A stretch of 43,809 nucleotides of DNA from Burkholderiales bacterium (GTDB lineage: Bacteria; Pseudomonadota; Gammaproteobacteria; Burkholderiales; Burkholderiaceae_C), in NCBI GenBank assembly GCA_028868895.1, contig JAGWTP010000022.1, forward strand, positions 1 to 43,809. Reading direction: 5' to 3'. The position numbers and the translations under genes were made by a program. The notes beneath the pieces were generated by a model that saw nothing but the letters and a program-made list of their open reading frames with translations, made no database searches and was not told the DNA's origin. Positions within the stretch are counted from its first letter, which is position 1. Each line of letters opens with the position of its first letter. Below, one piece after another: positions 1 to 8,346 of this stretch.

Positions 1-258
1 CACATGCAGCGTGCCGTTGGCATACGGCGGGCCGTCGTGCAGCACGAAGCGCGGCTTGCCGATGCGGGCGTCGCGCAGGCGCTGGTAGACGCCCTGATCG
101 GTCCACTCCTGGACCCAGCCCGGCTCGCGCCGGGGCAGGTCACCGCGCATCGGGAACGGCGTGTCGGGCAGGTTCAGGGTCGAACGGTAGTCGGCCTTGC
201 CGGCGCCTAGTTCGGCAGCGTCGGCGGCAGTGGATTCAACGGTCTTGTCGGTGGCCAT
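1..258 (-). CDS. ileS: Isoleucyl-tRNA synthetase, N-terminal fragment (runs off the left edge)
   Basis: The first 86 codons of a class I aminoacyl-tRNA synthetase that charges tRNA-Ile in the cytoplasm. The start is the ATG at 258; the reading frame is still open at base 1. Residues 24-86 carry typical IleS N-terminal sequence: [18 protein letters not shown], then WVQEW, then [13 protein letters not shown]. The last two residues seen (His85-Val86) begin the HxGH ATP-binding motif, which is cut by the window edge. ribF lies 139 bp upstream on the same strand. The ribF-ileS order is common in proteobacteria and usually continues into lspA, which would lie outside. The gene family is certain; the rest of the protein is not visible. 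Confidence 0.96.
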   Translation of the reverse strand, partial: MATDKTVESTAADAAELGAGKADYRSTLNLPDTPFPMRGDLPRREPGWVQEWTDQGVYQRLRDARIGKPRFVLHDGPPYANGTLHV

Positions 259-397
259 GGGGTCGCTCGGTGGAACGTTCGCCGCGAGGGCATCGCAGCG
301 CCGCGAAACAGGGGGGGTGCTCGCCGGTGTGGGTCGGGTGCGAGCCGGGAGCTTCGGGATCGACAGGCCCGGCGTTGCGAGCCCTGAAGCGCGCCAG

Positions 398-1423
398 TCA
401 ACTAATTCGGTCGCGGCTGGTCTGGCGCTCCTGGGCGGCGTGCGCGGCGAGAAACGCGCGTGCCTGGGCGGCATCCTGGTGGATCGCCGCGGTGAGTGCA
501 TCGAGCCCGTCGTAGCGGGCTTCGTCGCGAAGTTTGTGCAGCAGTTCCACGCGCACGAGTTTACCGTAGCCCCCTTCGGCGCCGAGCTCTGCCGGCCAGT
601 CCAGGCAGTAGACCTCGAGCAGCACGCGCCCGCTGTCGTCCACGGTCGGGCGCCGGCCCAGGCTGGCGACGCCGTCGATGGGCCGGTCGGTCAGGCCGCA
701 GGTGCGCACGGCGTAGATACCCAGCGCGGCCGGCCTCGGGTGCTGGAAGCGCAGGTTCAGCGTGCGAAAGCCATCGTCGCGCCCCGGCGCGCTCGCGCCC
801 AGGCTGCGGCCCAGGCGCTTGCCGTGGATCACGTGGCCGCTGATGCTGTAGGGCCGCCCGAGCAGCGTCGCGACCTGCACCATGTCGCCGGCGGCGAGCG
901 CCTCGCGCACCGCCGAGCTCGACACGCGCAGCCCGTGCACCTCGTAGCTGTTCATGCGGGCGACGTCGAAGCCGGCGCGCTGGCCGGCCTGGTCGAGCAT
1001 CGCGTAGTCGCCGGCGCGTTTGGCGCCGAAGCGGAAGTCGTCGCCGACCAGCACGACCTTCGTGCCCAGGCCGCGCACCAGCACGTCGTCGATGAAGGCC
1101 TGCGGCGACTGCGCGGCGAAGGCGCGGTCGAAGCGCAGCACCACCGCCTGGTCGACGCCGCAGCGTTCGAGCTCGCTGAGCTTGTCGCGCAGCGTGGCGA
1201 TGCGCGCCGGCGCAGCCTCGGGCTTGCCCGCCAGGGCCGCGAAGTAGTCGCGCGGGTGCGGCTCGAACGTCATCGCGCAAGACGGCAGGCCGCGGTGCCG
1301 GGCCTCGGAGGTGAGCAGCGCCAGCATCGCCTGGTGGCCGCGGTGCACGCCGTCGAAGTTGCCGATCGTGAGCGCGCAGGCGGGCGCGATGCCCGGGTGA
1401 TGGAAGCCGCGAAACACTTGCAT
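398..1423 (-). CDS. ribF: Bifunctional riboflavin kinase / FAD synthetase
   Basis: 341 residues. It converts riboflavin to FMN and FMN to FAD in the cytoplasm. The N-terminal nucleotidyltransferase domain (about 15-180) shows [13 protein letters not shown] and the FEPHPRDYF motif. It continues through [16 protein letters not shown] and the SSSAVREAL segment. The C-terminal flavokinase domain (about 190-320) has [11 protein letters not shown] and a Leu-Asn-Leu strand. The start ATG at 1423 gives the family-typical MQVFRG beginning; an in-frame ATG at 1432 would add three residues. The length is slightly above the usual 310-330 because of a C-terminal tail. It supplies FMN/FAD for flavoproteins such as those in this window, but it is a general housekeeping gene next to ileS. 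Confidence 0.95.
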   Translation of the reverse strand: MQVFRGFHHPGIAPACALTIGNFDGVHRGHQAMLALLTSEARHRGLPSCAMTFEPHPRDYFAALAGKPEAAPARIATLRDKLSELERCGVDQAVVLRFDRAFAAQSPQAFIDDVLVRGLGTKVVLVGDDFRFGAKRAGDYAMLDQAGQRAGFDVARMNSYEVHGLRVSSSAVREALAAGDMVQVATLLGRPYSISGHVIHGKRLGRSLGASAPGRDDGFRTLNLRFQHPRPAALGIYAVRTCGLTDRPIDGVASLGRRPTVDDSGRVLLEVYCLDWPAELGAEGGYGKLVRVELLHKLRDEARYDGLDALTAAIHQDAAQARAFLAAHAAQERQTSRDRIS

Positions 1424-1461
1424 GCGCGGCATTATCGGCGTGGGGCCGAAGGCCGCGCCGG

Positions 1462-2709
1462 TCAGCTCGGCGCGGCCGGCTCGACCTGCTTCAGGTGGCG
1501 ATACACCCGCCCGCGCGAGACGCCGAGCCGGCGCGCGGCCTGCGACACATTGCCGCCGCAGGCCTGCACGGTGCGGGCGATCAGATCGCGGTCGCTGTCG
1601 CGCAGCGTGGCGGCGGGTGGCACGCCGGACTCGAGCAGAACCGGTGCCGGCGCGGGTGGCGAGCTGGGTGCGGATGCAGGTGCGGTTGCGGGTGCGGGTG
1701 CGGGTGCCGCGACATTGGCCGGCGCGTGCCGCAACTGGAACAAGCCGGAGCCGCCGTCGCGCGTCTGCATCCGTGCCGCGAGCCACAGGGTCAGCCCGTT
1801 GGGCAGGCGGTGCATCGTGGCACCGGGCTCGCACGTCAGCCGGGCGAGCCGGTTCGCGTCGATCCCGAAGACATCGTCGACGCTGATCCCGGCCTCGCCC
1901 TGCAGCATGCCGAGCAGACACGCGGCGACGTTGTTGACCCAGGCGATGCGGCCGTTCGCATCGAGCCCCGCCAGGCCTTCCATCGGCGTGCCCAGCAGCG
2001 CCGGCGAGGTCTGCAGGTGCACGACGATGTGCTCGGTGGACTGCGCGCGCAGCAGCTGGTTCTCGATCGTCGTGGCGTACAGCGCCACCACCGCCGCGGC
2101 GTCGAAGCCGAACGGCCGCGACTCGCAGGTCAGGTCGAGCACCGCGGCGATCCGGCCCTGCACGTCGCGGATCGGCGCGGCGGCGCAATGCAGCACCTGC
2201 ATGTGGCCGAAGAAGTGTTCGCCGCCGAGCACCGTGCACGGCCGGCCGGTGCGCAGCGTGACGCCCGGCGCCCCGGTGCCGATGTGCTCTTCGTCCAGGC
2301 TCACGCCGACGCGGCGCGCCAGCGGCAGCAGCACCTCACCATGGTCGGCCGAGCGGGTGGAGTGCACCACCACGCCTTGCGGGTCGGTCAGGATCGCGGT
2401 GCAGGCGGTGCCGGAAAGCGTGTTCTCGAGCTGGGCCAGGTCGGTGGCCGCCGCCTGCAGCAGCAACTGGCTGCGCGCCAGCGCCGAATGGATGCGGCTG
2501 GGCGTGACCGGATTGAACGCCACGTGCTCGATCGGTGACCGGTGCGACTGCATGCAGCGCGACCACGACTGGATCACGGTCTCACTGACCAGCCCCGACG
2601 GCCGCACGCCGTCGTCGAAGTAGCGCTGGCGTGCCAGCGCCAGGCGCTGCTGCGGCGTCGAGAAGAACGGCTGGGACGGCAACGGGCCGGGGGCGACACT
2701 GTGTTTCAT
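1462..2709 (-). CDS. AcoR-like GAF/PAS regulator with Fis-type HTH but no AAA+ domain
   Basis: 415 residues. The N-terminal part looks like AcoR/DhaR activators: a helical leader (about 20-55, ending VIQSWSRC), a GAF sensor (about 70-195, with EEHIGTGAPGVTLRTGRP and HCAAAPIRD), then a PAS-like segment (about 205-300). In full-length members a sigma-54 AAA+ domain follows. Here it is replaced by a Pro/Ala-rich linker of about 30 residues, followed directly by an HTH_8 helix-turn-helix (ACGGNVSQAARRLGVSRGRV). There is no Walker A, no GAFTGA and no Walker B, so it cannot itself remodel sigma-54 holoenzyme. It may be a repressor or co-regulator of the alcohol-oxidation genes just upstream, or an anti-activator of the complete paralogue at 12146-14083. 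The DNA-binding call is firm; the role is inferred. Confidence 0.85.
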   Translation of the reverse strand: MKHSVAPGPLPSQPFFSTPQQRLALARQRYFDDGVRPSGLVSETVIQSWSRCMQSHRSPIEHVAFNPVTPSRIHSALARSQLLLQAAATDLAQLENTLSGTACTAILTDPQGVVVHSTRSADHGEVLLPLARRVGVSLDEEHIGTGAPGVTLRTGRPCTVLGGEHFFGHMQVLHCAAAPIRDVQGRIAAVLDLTCESRPFGFDAAAVVALYATTIENQLLRAQSTEHIVVHLQTSPALLGTPMEGLAGLDANGRIAWVNNVAACLLGMLQGEAGISVDDVFGIDANRLARLTCEPGATMHRLPNGLTLWLAARMQTRDGGSGLFQLRHAPANVAAPAPAPATAPASAPSSPPAPAPVLLESGVPPAATLRDSDRDLIARTVQACGGNVSQAARRLGVSRGRVYRHLKQVEPAAPS

Positions 2710-2834
2710 CGAAGGCTCCAGGGCGAACGCCGGCAGGCGCCAACCAGCCGCACATTGTGCTCAAACGCGGCGTGGCGCCGCTAGGGAAACCACGGGCCGA
2801 CACGGCGGTGGTGCCGGGCGGGCGTTCGGGCGCG

Positions 2835-5081
2835 TCACTCGAACGTGTACTGCAGGCCCACCCAGGCGCCGCGCGGTGCGCCGTAGCCGCGGAACTGTTC
2901 GGTGCGTGGGTGGGCGGCGTCGAAGCCCTGGGCCGCTCCGGTAAAGACGTTGTCGCCGAGCACACCGAAATTGGCATCGCGTCGATCGAGCACGTTGTCG
3001 ATGCGCGCGAACAATTGCAGCCGGCGGGTGAGCTGGTAGCGGGTGTCCAGGTTGAGCACCGTGTAACCCGGCACGCGCCCGTTCGCGTCGAGATTGTTCT
3101 CGTCGCCGCGCGCGTAGACGCTGCTGGCGAACAGCGCACCGGCCGCAATGCTCCAGGGCACCGTGGCCTGCAATTCGGCGCGCAGCTTGAGCGTGTGGCG
3201 CGGGATCGATGGCAGCCGGTCGCCGGGTTTCACTGCGATCGCGCCATTTGCGTCGGCGCTCGAGTTGCTCGGGCTGTTCTCGACGAAGCCGGTGCGGTAG
3301 GTGGCGTCGATGTAGCTGTAATGCGCGGTCAGCGCCAGCGCGCCCAGGTGCGTGCTGGCGCCGAGCTCCAGGCCCTGGCGGCGCGTCGTGCCGACGTTCT
3401 GGAAGTAGCCGGCGTTGATGGCCACACCGTTGCTGCTGACGAACTGCAGGTCGTCGAGCAGCTCGGTGCGAAAGAGGGCGAAGCTCCAGCGGGTGTCGGC
3501 GTCGAGCTTGCCGCGCGCGCCGGCCTCGACGGTCCGGGAGACGATCGGCTTGAGCGGCGGGTCGGCCAGAAAGTTGTTCGGCAGCTTGCACGGCGCGTTC
3601 GGGTCGGCACAGGTCAGCTCGATCGCGGTGGGCGCGCGCATGCCTTCGTTGTAGCTGGCGTAGGTGGTCCACGCCGGGCTCGGGTTGAAGCTCAGGCCGA
3701 CGGCCGGGCTGAACCGCGTGAACCGGTGCGCGCCGTTCAGCGCGGGCGCGCTGCCGCTGCGATCGGCGATGCGCACGTCGGCGCGGTTGTAGCGCCCGGC
3801 CAGCGTGAGGGTCCAGCGCGGGTCGAGGTCGATCGAGTCGGAGGCGTAGGCGCCGAGGTAGCGGGTGGTCGAGTCGGCGTCGGTCTCGGGCACGAAGCCG
3901 GCGAGCGCCACGGTGCCGCGGTCGGCGGTGAACGCGGCCGGCTGCGTGCTGCGTGTGTAGCGCGCGCGGCCCTGGTCGATGCTGGCGCCGAGCGCCACCT
4001 TGTGCGCCAAGCCGAGGAGCGCACCGGTGTAGGCCAACTGCACGCCGAGACCGCCGCTGGTCTGGTCGATGAGCGCGGCGTCGTTGTGGGCCTGGACCGG
4101 GTCGGTGGGCCCGAAGTTCGCGTTGACGTTGCTGCTCAGGTTGTCGTTTCGATAGCGGCGCGCGTAGGCGTTGCCGCTGAGCAGCAGCGCGTCGGTGATC
4201 GCGTGGCTGCCCTTGATCGCCACCGCCGCGGCGCGGTTGGTGGTCAGGTCGGGGTAGGTGTAGGCCGCGCGCAGGTCGGTGAAGCTCAGCGGCAGGGTCT
4301 GGGTGCCTTCGAGGCGGTTGTCGGCGGCACTGACGGTGAGGTCGAGATCGGTCCGGTCGTCCTGCCAGCCGAGCTTGGCGAACACCTGCCGCACATGGCT
4401 GGCGTTGTGCTCGGCCCAGCCGGCGTCCTGGGCGTCGTTGCCGGTCGCGAACCAGTCCCACGGACCGTGTTTGCCCCCGGTCTCGAAACCCAGCGTGCGG
4501 CGCCCGAACGAGCCGCCGCTGAGCGTGATCGATCCGCCCGGGTGCTGCGGGTATTCGCTCGCGCCGCTCTTGCTGTACAGCGCAATCGCGCCGCCCAGCG
4601 TGTTCAGCCCGAACGCCGGGTTCGAGCCGGGAATGATCTGGATGCTGGCGATCGCGGACTGCGGGATCAGGTCCCAGTTCACGGCATCGCCGAAGGGTTC
4701 GTTGATCCGCACGCCGTCGAAGAACACCGAGACGCCCTGCGGCGTGCCGAGCAGCGGCGAGGCGGTGAAGCCGCGGAAATTGACGTCGGGCTGGAACGGG
4801 TTGCCCTGCGCGGCGTTCAGATTCACGCCGGTGGCGTTGTCTTCGAGGAAGTCGCTCAGGTTGGCGCTGCGCTGGCGCTGCAGGTCGTGGCGGGTGAAGA
4901 TCTGCGCGTTGGCCGGCAGCTTGCGCAGCTCGATGCCCGAGCCCGGCAGCGGGGTGGTGCCCACCACCTCGACCTGCGGCAACTCGAGCACCTCGGCCGG
5001 GTTGGCCGCATCGGCGGCAGCGCACGCCAGCGTGCACGCCAAGGCAAACGCCGAACCGAGCGGCGTGACGGCTCGCATCAC
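2835..5081 (-). CDS. TonB-dependent outer-membrane receptor
   Basis: 748 residues. An outer-membrane active transporter powered by TonB/ExbB/ExbD. Residues 1-25 form a signal peptide. A candidate TonB box (VEVVGTT) lies near residue 36-42. The plug domain (about 50-165) has FLEDNATGVNLN, NFRGFTASPLLG, GVSVFFDGVRINEPFGD and IQIIPGSNPAFGLNTLGGAI. The rest is a 22-strand-type barrel with repeated aromatic-ended strands, closing with VGLQYTFE; the final Glu is unusual, since the family normally ends in Phe or Trp. It begins 7 bp after the beta-propeller gene, so it is probably in the same operon as the PQQ dehydrogenase genes. The ligand is not visible in sequence. The location suggests uptake of a cofactor or metal chelate for the dehydrogenase, for example a lanthanide chelate (inference). 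Confidence 0.92.
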   Translation of the reverse strand: MMRAVTPLGSAFALACTLACAAADAANPAEVLELPQVEVVGTTPLPGSGIELRKLPANAQIFTRHDLQRQRSANLSDFLEDNATGVNLNAAQGNPFQPDVNFRGFTASPLLGTPQGVSVFFDGVRINEPFGDAVNWDLIPQSAIASIQIIPGSNPAFGLNTLGGAIALYSKSGASEYPQHPGGSITLSGGSFGRRTLGFETGGKHGPWDWFATGNDAQDAGWAEHNASHVRQVFAKLGWQDDRTDLDLTVSAADNRLEGTQTLPLSFTDLRAAYTYPDLTTNRAAAVAIKGSHAITDALLLSGNAYARRYRNDNLSSNVNANFGPTDPVQAHNDAALIDQTSGGLGVQLAYTGALLGLAHKVALGASIDQGRARYTRSTQPAAFTADRGTVALAGFVPETDADSTTRYLGAYASDSIDLDPRWTLTLAGRYNRADVRIADRSGSAPALNGAHRFTRFSPAVGLSFNPSPAWTTYASYNEGMRAPTAIELTCADPNAPCKLPNNFLADPPLKPIVSRTVEAGARGKLDADTRWSFALFRTELLDDLQFVSSNGVAINAGYFQNVGTTRRQGLELGASTHLGALALTAHYSYIDATYRTGFVENSPSNSSADANGAIAVKPGDRLPSIPRHTLKLRAELQATVPWSIAAGALFASSVYARGDENNLDANGRVPGYTVLNLDTRYQLTRRLQLFARIDNVLDRRDANFGVLGDNVFTGAAQGFDAAHPRTEQFRGYGAPRGAWVGLQYTFE

Positions 5082-5088
5082 CGCCCGA

Positions 5089-6036
5089 TCAGCGGATCGC
5101 CACGCCCCAGGGGAGCTTGCCCACCGCGATGTCGGCGATCTTCACGTTGTGCTCGGTGTCGATCACCGACACCGCGGCCGAGCGCCCGCAGGCCACATAG
5201 AGCTTCTTGCCGTCGGGGGTGAGCGCCATGTTCCACGGCCGCTGGCCGACCGGGATCGTGGTGGTGATGGTGTTGGTGGCCACGTCGAGCACCGACACGC
5301 TGGCGTCGCCGCCGTTCGAGACGTACACGCGTGTGCCGTCGGGGTGCACGGCGATGCCGTTGCTGCGCAGCCGGGCCGGGACCTGGGCCAGCACCTTGAA
5401 CGTGGCCATGTCGATCACGTAGACCTCGTTGGCATTCTCGGCGGCCACATAGGCGCGCCGGCTGTCGGGCGAGAAGCCGATGCCGCGCGGGCGCGCGCCG
5501 ACCGGGATCTGCGCCACCTCGGCGCGCTTGGCGAAGTCGATCACGTCGACCGCCCCGCCTTCCTCGGCGCTGACCAGCACGTACTTGCCGTCGGGCGAGA
5601 ACTCGGCGTGTTCCGGGTTCTTGCCGCGCACCTGCACGACGAAGGCCTTGCGGTGGGTGCGGGTGTCGACGAACACCACGTCGTTGCTTTCCTCGACCGC
5701 GGCGGCCACCCAGACCCCGTCGGCCGAAATGCCCACGCCTTCGGGCGACTCGCCGAGCGGGATGCCGCCGGCGGCCTTGCGCGCCACCAGATCGACCATG
5801 ACGAGCTGGTTGTTGGGCTGGTCGCTGACGTAGGCCGTGCGGCCGTCCAGGCTGACGACGGTGCCGCGCGGCTTCTTGCCGACCGGGATCGTGGCGACGA
5901 CCTGGTCGCTCGCGGTGTCGATCACGCTCAGGGTGCCGGACCCTTCGTTGGGCACATAGGCGAACGGCGCGGCCAGTGCCGCCACCGGCAGGCTCAGCGC
6001 CAGCGCGAGGCTGGCGAGGACAGTTGATTTCGACAT
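5089..6036 (-). CDS. Periplasmic YVTN-family beta-propeller protein of the PQQ-catabolism type
   Basis: 315 residues from the ATG at 6036. That start places a clean signal peptide at the N-terminus (MSKSTVLASLALALSLPVAALA). A TTG 39 bases further upstream would bury it. The mature part is made of about seven repeats of roughly 40 residues, each with an xxAYVSD/YVAA strand and a VIDxATxxVxATIPVG strand, the signature of YVTN seven-bladed propellers. The closest described group is the PQQ-dependent catabolism-associated beta-propeller family, often encoded with quinoprotein alcohol dehydrogenases; the gene context here agrees. No catalytic residues are recognisable, so a scaffold or accessory role is more likely than an enzyme. 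The TonB receptor follows 7 bp downstream. Confidence 0.88.
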   Translation of the reverse strand: MSKSTVLASLALALSLPVAALAAPFAYVPNEGSGTLSVIDTASDQVVATIPVGKKPRGTVVSLDGRTAYVSDQPNNQLVMVDLVARKAAGGIPLGESPEGVGISADGVWVAAAVEESNDVVFVDTRTHRKAFVVQVRGKNPEHAEFSPDGKYVLVSAEEGGAVDVIDFAKRAEVAQIPVGARPRGIGFSPDSRRAYVAAENANEVYVIDMATFKVLAQVPARLRSNGIAVHPDGTRVYVSNGGDASVSVLDVATNTITTTIPVGQRPWNMALTPDGKKLYVACGRSAAVSVIDTEHNVKIADIAVGKLPWGVAIR

Positions 6037-6093
6037 GGAGTTGGGCTCGGACAGGGACCAGGGGACGGCGGACAAGACGGTGACGCTACGGCA

Positions 6094-6636
6094 CTACGAC
6101 GGCGCCTTCGGCCAGATGCTGGAAAACACGCCGTCGCGTGTGACCAGCGCATGCTTCAGCGCGGCCATCACGTGCCCGGCGATGAGCGCCACAAAAAGCC
6201 ACGCGGTGACGTCGTGCAGCCCGTTGAAGAAGGCGTACACCGACGGCAGGGGCGGCCCCCACGGATGCAGCGTGAGGCCGAAAAGCTTGACACCGTACTT
6301 GCTGAAGTTCGATCCGATGTAGCCCGACAGCGGCATCACCAGCATGCAGGCGTATAGCGCGAGATGACCCAGGCGCGCCGCCCGTTGCTGCCAGGCGGGC
6401 ATCGAGCTCGGCCACGCCGGCGGGCGGTGCGTGAGGCGCCAGGCGAGCCGCACGACGATCAGCAGCCCCAGCACGATGCCCAGCGACTTGTGCAGGTTGA
6501 TCACGCCGGCTCGCGCCGGCGTGTTGCGCGGCGCGATGTCGTCGAGCAGGAAGCCGAACGCGATCTGGCCGAGCAATGCCAGCCCGATCAACCAGTGCAA
6601 GGCGATGGCCACGCGCCCGTAGCGTTCGGTTCGCAT
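6094..6636 (-). CDS. Cytochrome b561 family membrane protein
   Basis: 180 residues from the ATG at 6636. An inner-membrane di-heme b-type cytochrome with four predicted membrane segments. His residues that fit heme ligation are in VAIALHWLIG, INLHKSLGI, GLHDVTAW and ALIAGHVMAALKHAL. The start was chosen because MRTERYGRVAIALHWL is the usual family N-terminus. An in-frame start at 6738 would add 34 hydrophilic residues and sit 7 bp from the upstream cytochrome c gene; it cannot be excluded. In context it could pass electrons between the quinone pool and the periplasmic cytochromes c of the alcohol-oxidation system. The direction and partner are inferred. Confidence 0.9.
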   Translation of the reverse strand: MRTERYGRVAIALHWLIGLALLGQIAFGFLLDDIAPRNTPARAGVINLHKSLGIVLGLLIVVRLAWRLTHRPPAWPSSMPAWQQRAARLGHLALYACMLVMPLSGYIGSNFSKYGVKLFGLTLHPWGPPLPSVYAFFNGLHDVTAWLFVALIAGHVMAALKHALVTRDGVFSSIWPKAPS

Positions 6637-6745
6637 CGCGTCCAGGGGCGGGTTCGTCGTGTCGGGTGCGGCGCGGGCGCGGCCCGCGAGCGCTTGTTCG
6701 TCGCTCCACGCTCGCAGGGCTCGGGATCGAACCTGCATGCGACGC

Positions 6746-7126
6746 CTACTTGAGCGTGTTCAGGTAGGCGATCACGTCGGCGCGGTCCTTGGCGTCGGGC
6801 ACGGCAAAGAACATTTTCACGCCGTGCAGCACCTGACGCGGATTGGTCAGGTAGGCATCGAGGTGCTGGCTGTTCCAGACCTTCCACTGCTTTCTGACTG
6901 CGCGCATTTTTTTCGAGTATTCGTAGCCCTGCACCGAGGCGATCGGGCGGTCGACGATGTCGAACAGCGTCGGCCCGACCTTGTTGACGCCGGCCTCGGT
7001 GGAATGGCAGTTCGCGCAGGTCTTGTCGAAGATGGCCTTGCCGACGGCGGCGTCGCCAGCCCAGGCGCTGCCACCGAATGCCAGACCTGTGGCCAATGCG
7101 ATACCTGTCACGGTCAGACGTTTCAT
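6746..7126 (-). CDS. Small periplasmic class I cytochrome c
   Basis: 126 residues. A soluble electron carrier in the periplasm. Residues 1-23 are a signal peptide ending in SAWAG. The heme-binding CANCH is at 37-41, with a preceding GDAAVGKAIFDKTC helix. KVGPTLFDIV and a Met in HGVKMFF (Met105) give the axial ligand of the mitochondrial/c550 type. The start ATG at 7126 has a strong ribosome-binding site, AAAGGAG, eight bases upstream. It lies between the XoxJ-cytochrome fusion and cytochrome b561, so it is a likely electron acceptor for the PQQ dehydrogenase at 8343-10055, like ExaB or PedF (family knowledge; not tested). Confidence 0.93.
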   Translation of the reverse strand: MKRLTVTGIALATGLAFGGSAWAGDAAVGKAIFDKTCANCHSTEAGVNKVGPTLFDIVDRPIASVQGYEYSKKMRAVRKQWKVWNSQHLDAYLTNPRQVLHGVKMFFAVPDAKDRADVIAYLNTLK

Positions 7127-7179
7127 CGTCGACTCCTTTTGGGTTCGATCGAACCCCGCCACGCGCCGTGGTGGGGAGA

Positions 7180-8346
7180 TCATTTGTTCTGTATTGTGTT
7201 CAGGTAGGCCAGGATGTTGACGAAGTCCTGCTCCTTGAACACGTCTTTCCACGACGGCATGCCTTTGGCCGGGCGCCCGTGGGTCACCGTGGTGAAGAAC
7301 ACCTCGGCCATCTGGTCGCCGTACTTGTGCTTGAGGCGGCGCAGGTTGATCTTGCGGTCTTCGACGACCGCGTCCGGGCCGTGGCAGTGCGCGCAGGTGC
7401 CGTTGAAGACCTCCCGGCCCGCGATCGCGTCGCCCTTCGTCGTGCCTGCCGGAATCGGCGATGACGCTGCTTCTGCCGCTCTTGGTGCGGCCGCAGGCGC
7501 TGCGCCCGCAGCGCTCGGCGCACCGCCCACGTCGGCGAGTGCCACCCGGATCGGCCCGGCGTCCGCCAACACAAGCGCCGGACCCGTAGCCAACGCGTAT
7601 TTGGCGGCGAGCGCGCCGATCTTCGGTTCGAGGGGCCCCAGCACGGCATCGACTTCATCGCGCAGTGCCGCCTGAGTCTTCGAGAAGCCGATGGCGGCCT
7701 GGAACTGCATCTGCGGCGCGTCGACCGGGATCACATCGAACGCATCGTGCAGTGCGGTGCGGTTGATGTATCCGGCGCTCGCGCCCCAGATGAAGGCGGC
7801 GTCGACTTCGCCGGCGGCGAGGCGGCGCATCGCTTCCTCCGGGTCCATTGCGGTCACGGACGTGATGTCGTCCCGCGTTGCCAGCAGGCTCTGCGGCGGC
7901 GACGCGAACTGCACCGCGACCCTCTTGCCCTTGAGGTCGTCGAGACTGCCGGTGGTGCGGCCCTTGGGCACGACCAGCGCGTAGCCCAGCTTCAGGATCG
8001 GTCGCGTGAAGATCACGTTCGGACCCATGAAGTCCTTGACGGCGGGCAGCCCGACCGCGAAATCGCATTGGCCTGCCAGCATCGTGGTGCGTATGTTGCG
8101 CTTGCCGAAGTAGCTGAGCGACCAGACCGTCTCCATCGGCCGGCCGAGCGCTTCGGCCACGGCCTGGCCGATCTCGACATACAGGCCCGGCGCGCCCCGT
8201 GCGACCGCCTCGGGCGCGTTGCTGCTGAACGGCAGGTTTGCCGGGTCGGCGCACAGCCGCAGCGGTTGCGCCGCGGCGTGCGCGGCAGCGGCCCCCATGC
8301 AAAGGGCCGCTGCCAGGCTGACGTGCTGGATCGCTCGCATCTTCAC
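7180..8346 (-). CDS. XoxJ/MoxJ-like periplasmic binding protein fused to cytochrome c
   Basis: 388 residues. A signal peptide (about 1-26) is followed by a solute-binding-protein family 3 domain (about 28-270): LRLCADPANLPFSS, the SYFGKRNIRTTML segment, GQCDFAVGLP and VDAAFIWG. This is the pattern of XoxJ/MoxJ proteins that accompany PQQ methanol and ethanol dehydrogenases and help their activation. An Ala/Pro linker (about 275-300) leads to a cytochrome c domain with CAHCH at 318-322 and a candidate Met ligand in KGMPSW (363). The GTG start overlaps the dehydrogenase stop by four bases (GTGA), implying translational coupling; an ATG two codons in (8340) is the alternative. In the families I know these are two separate proteins, so the fusion would tether the accessory protein to the electron acceptor. 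Confidence 0.9.
   Translation of the reverse strand: MKMRAIQHVSLAAALCMGAAAAHAAAQPLRLCADPANLPFSSNAPEAVARGAPGLYVEIGQAVAEALGRPMETVWSLSYFGKRNIRTTMLAGQCDFAVGLPAVKDFMGPNVIFTRPILKLGYALVVPKGRTTGSLDDLKGKRVAVQFASPPQSLLATRDDITSVTAMDPEEAMRRLAAGEVDAAFIWGASAGYINRTALHDAFDVIPVDAPQMQFQAAIGFSKTQAALRDEVDAVLGPLEPKIGALAAKYALATGPALVLADAGPIRVALADVGGAPSAAGAAPAAAPRAAEAASSPIPAGTTKGDAIAGREVFNGTCAHCHGPDAVVEDRKINLRRLKHKYGDQMAEVFFTTVTHGRPAKGMPSWKDVFKEQDFVNILAYLNTIQNK

Noticed and set aside
197-2623. Long plus-strand open frame of about 800 codons
   Set aside because: It is antisense to ribF and the regulator. It has Arg/Ala/Val-rich low-complexity sequence with no motif, as expected from high-GC shadow frames.
2631-5222. 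Long plus-strand open frame of about 860 codons
   Set aside because: It lies opposite the TonB receptor, which has a clear signal peptide, plug and barrel; the antisense translation has no recognisable domain.
6037-6075. TTG start for the beta-propeller protein
   Set aside because: It would put 13 residues ahead of a clean signal peptide that begins at the ATG at 6036.
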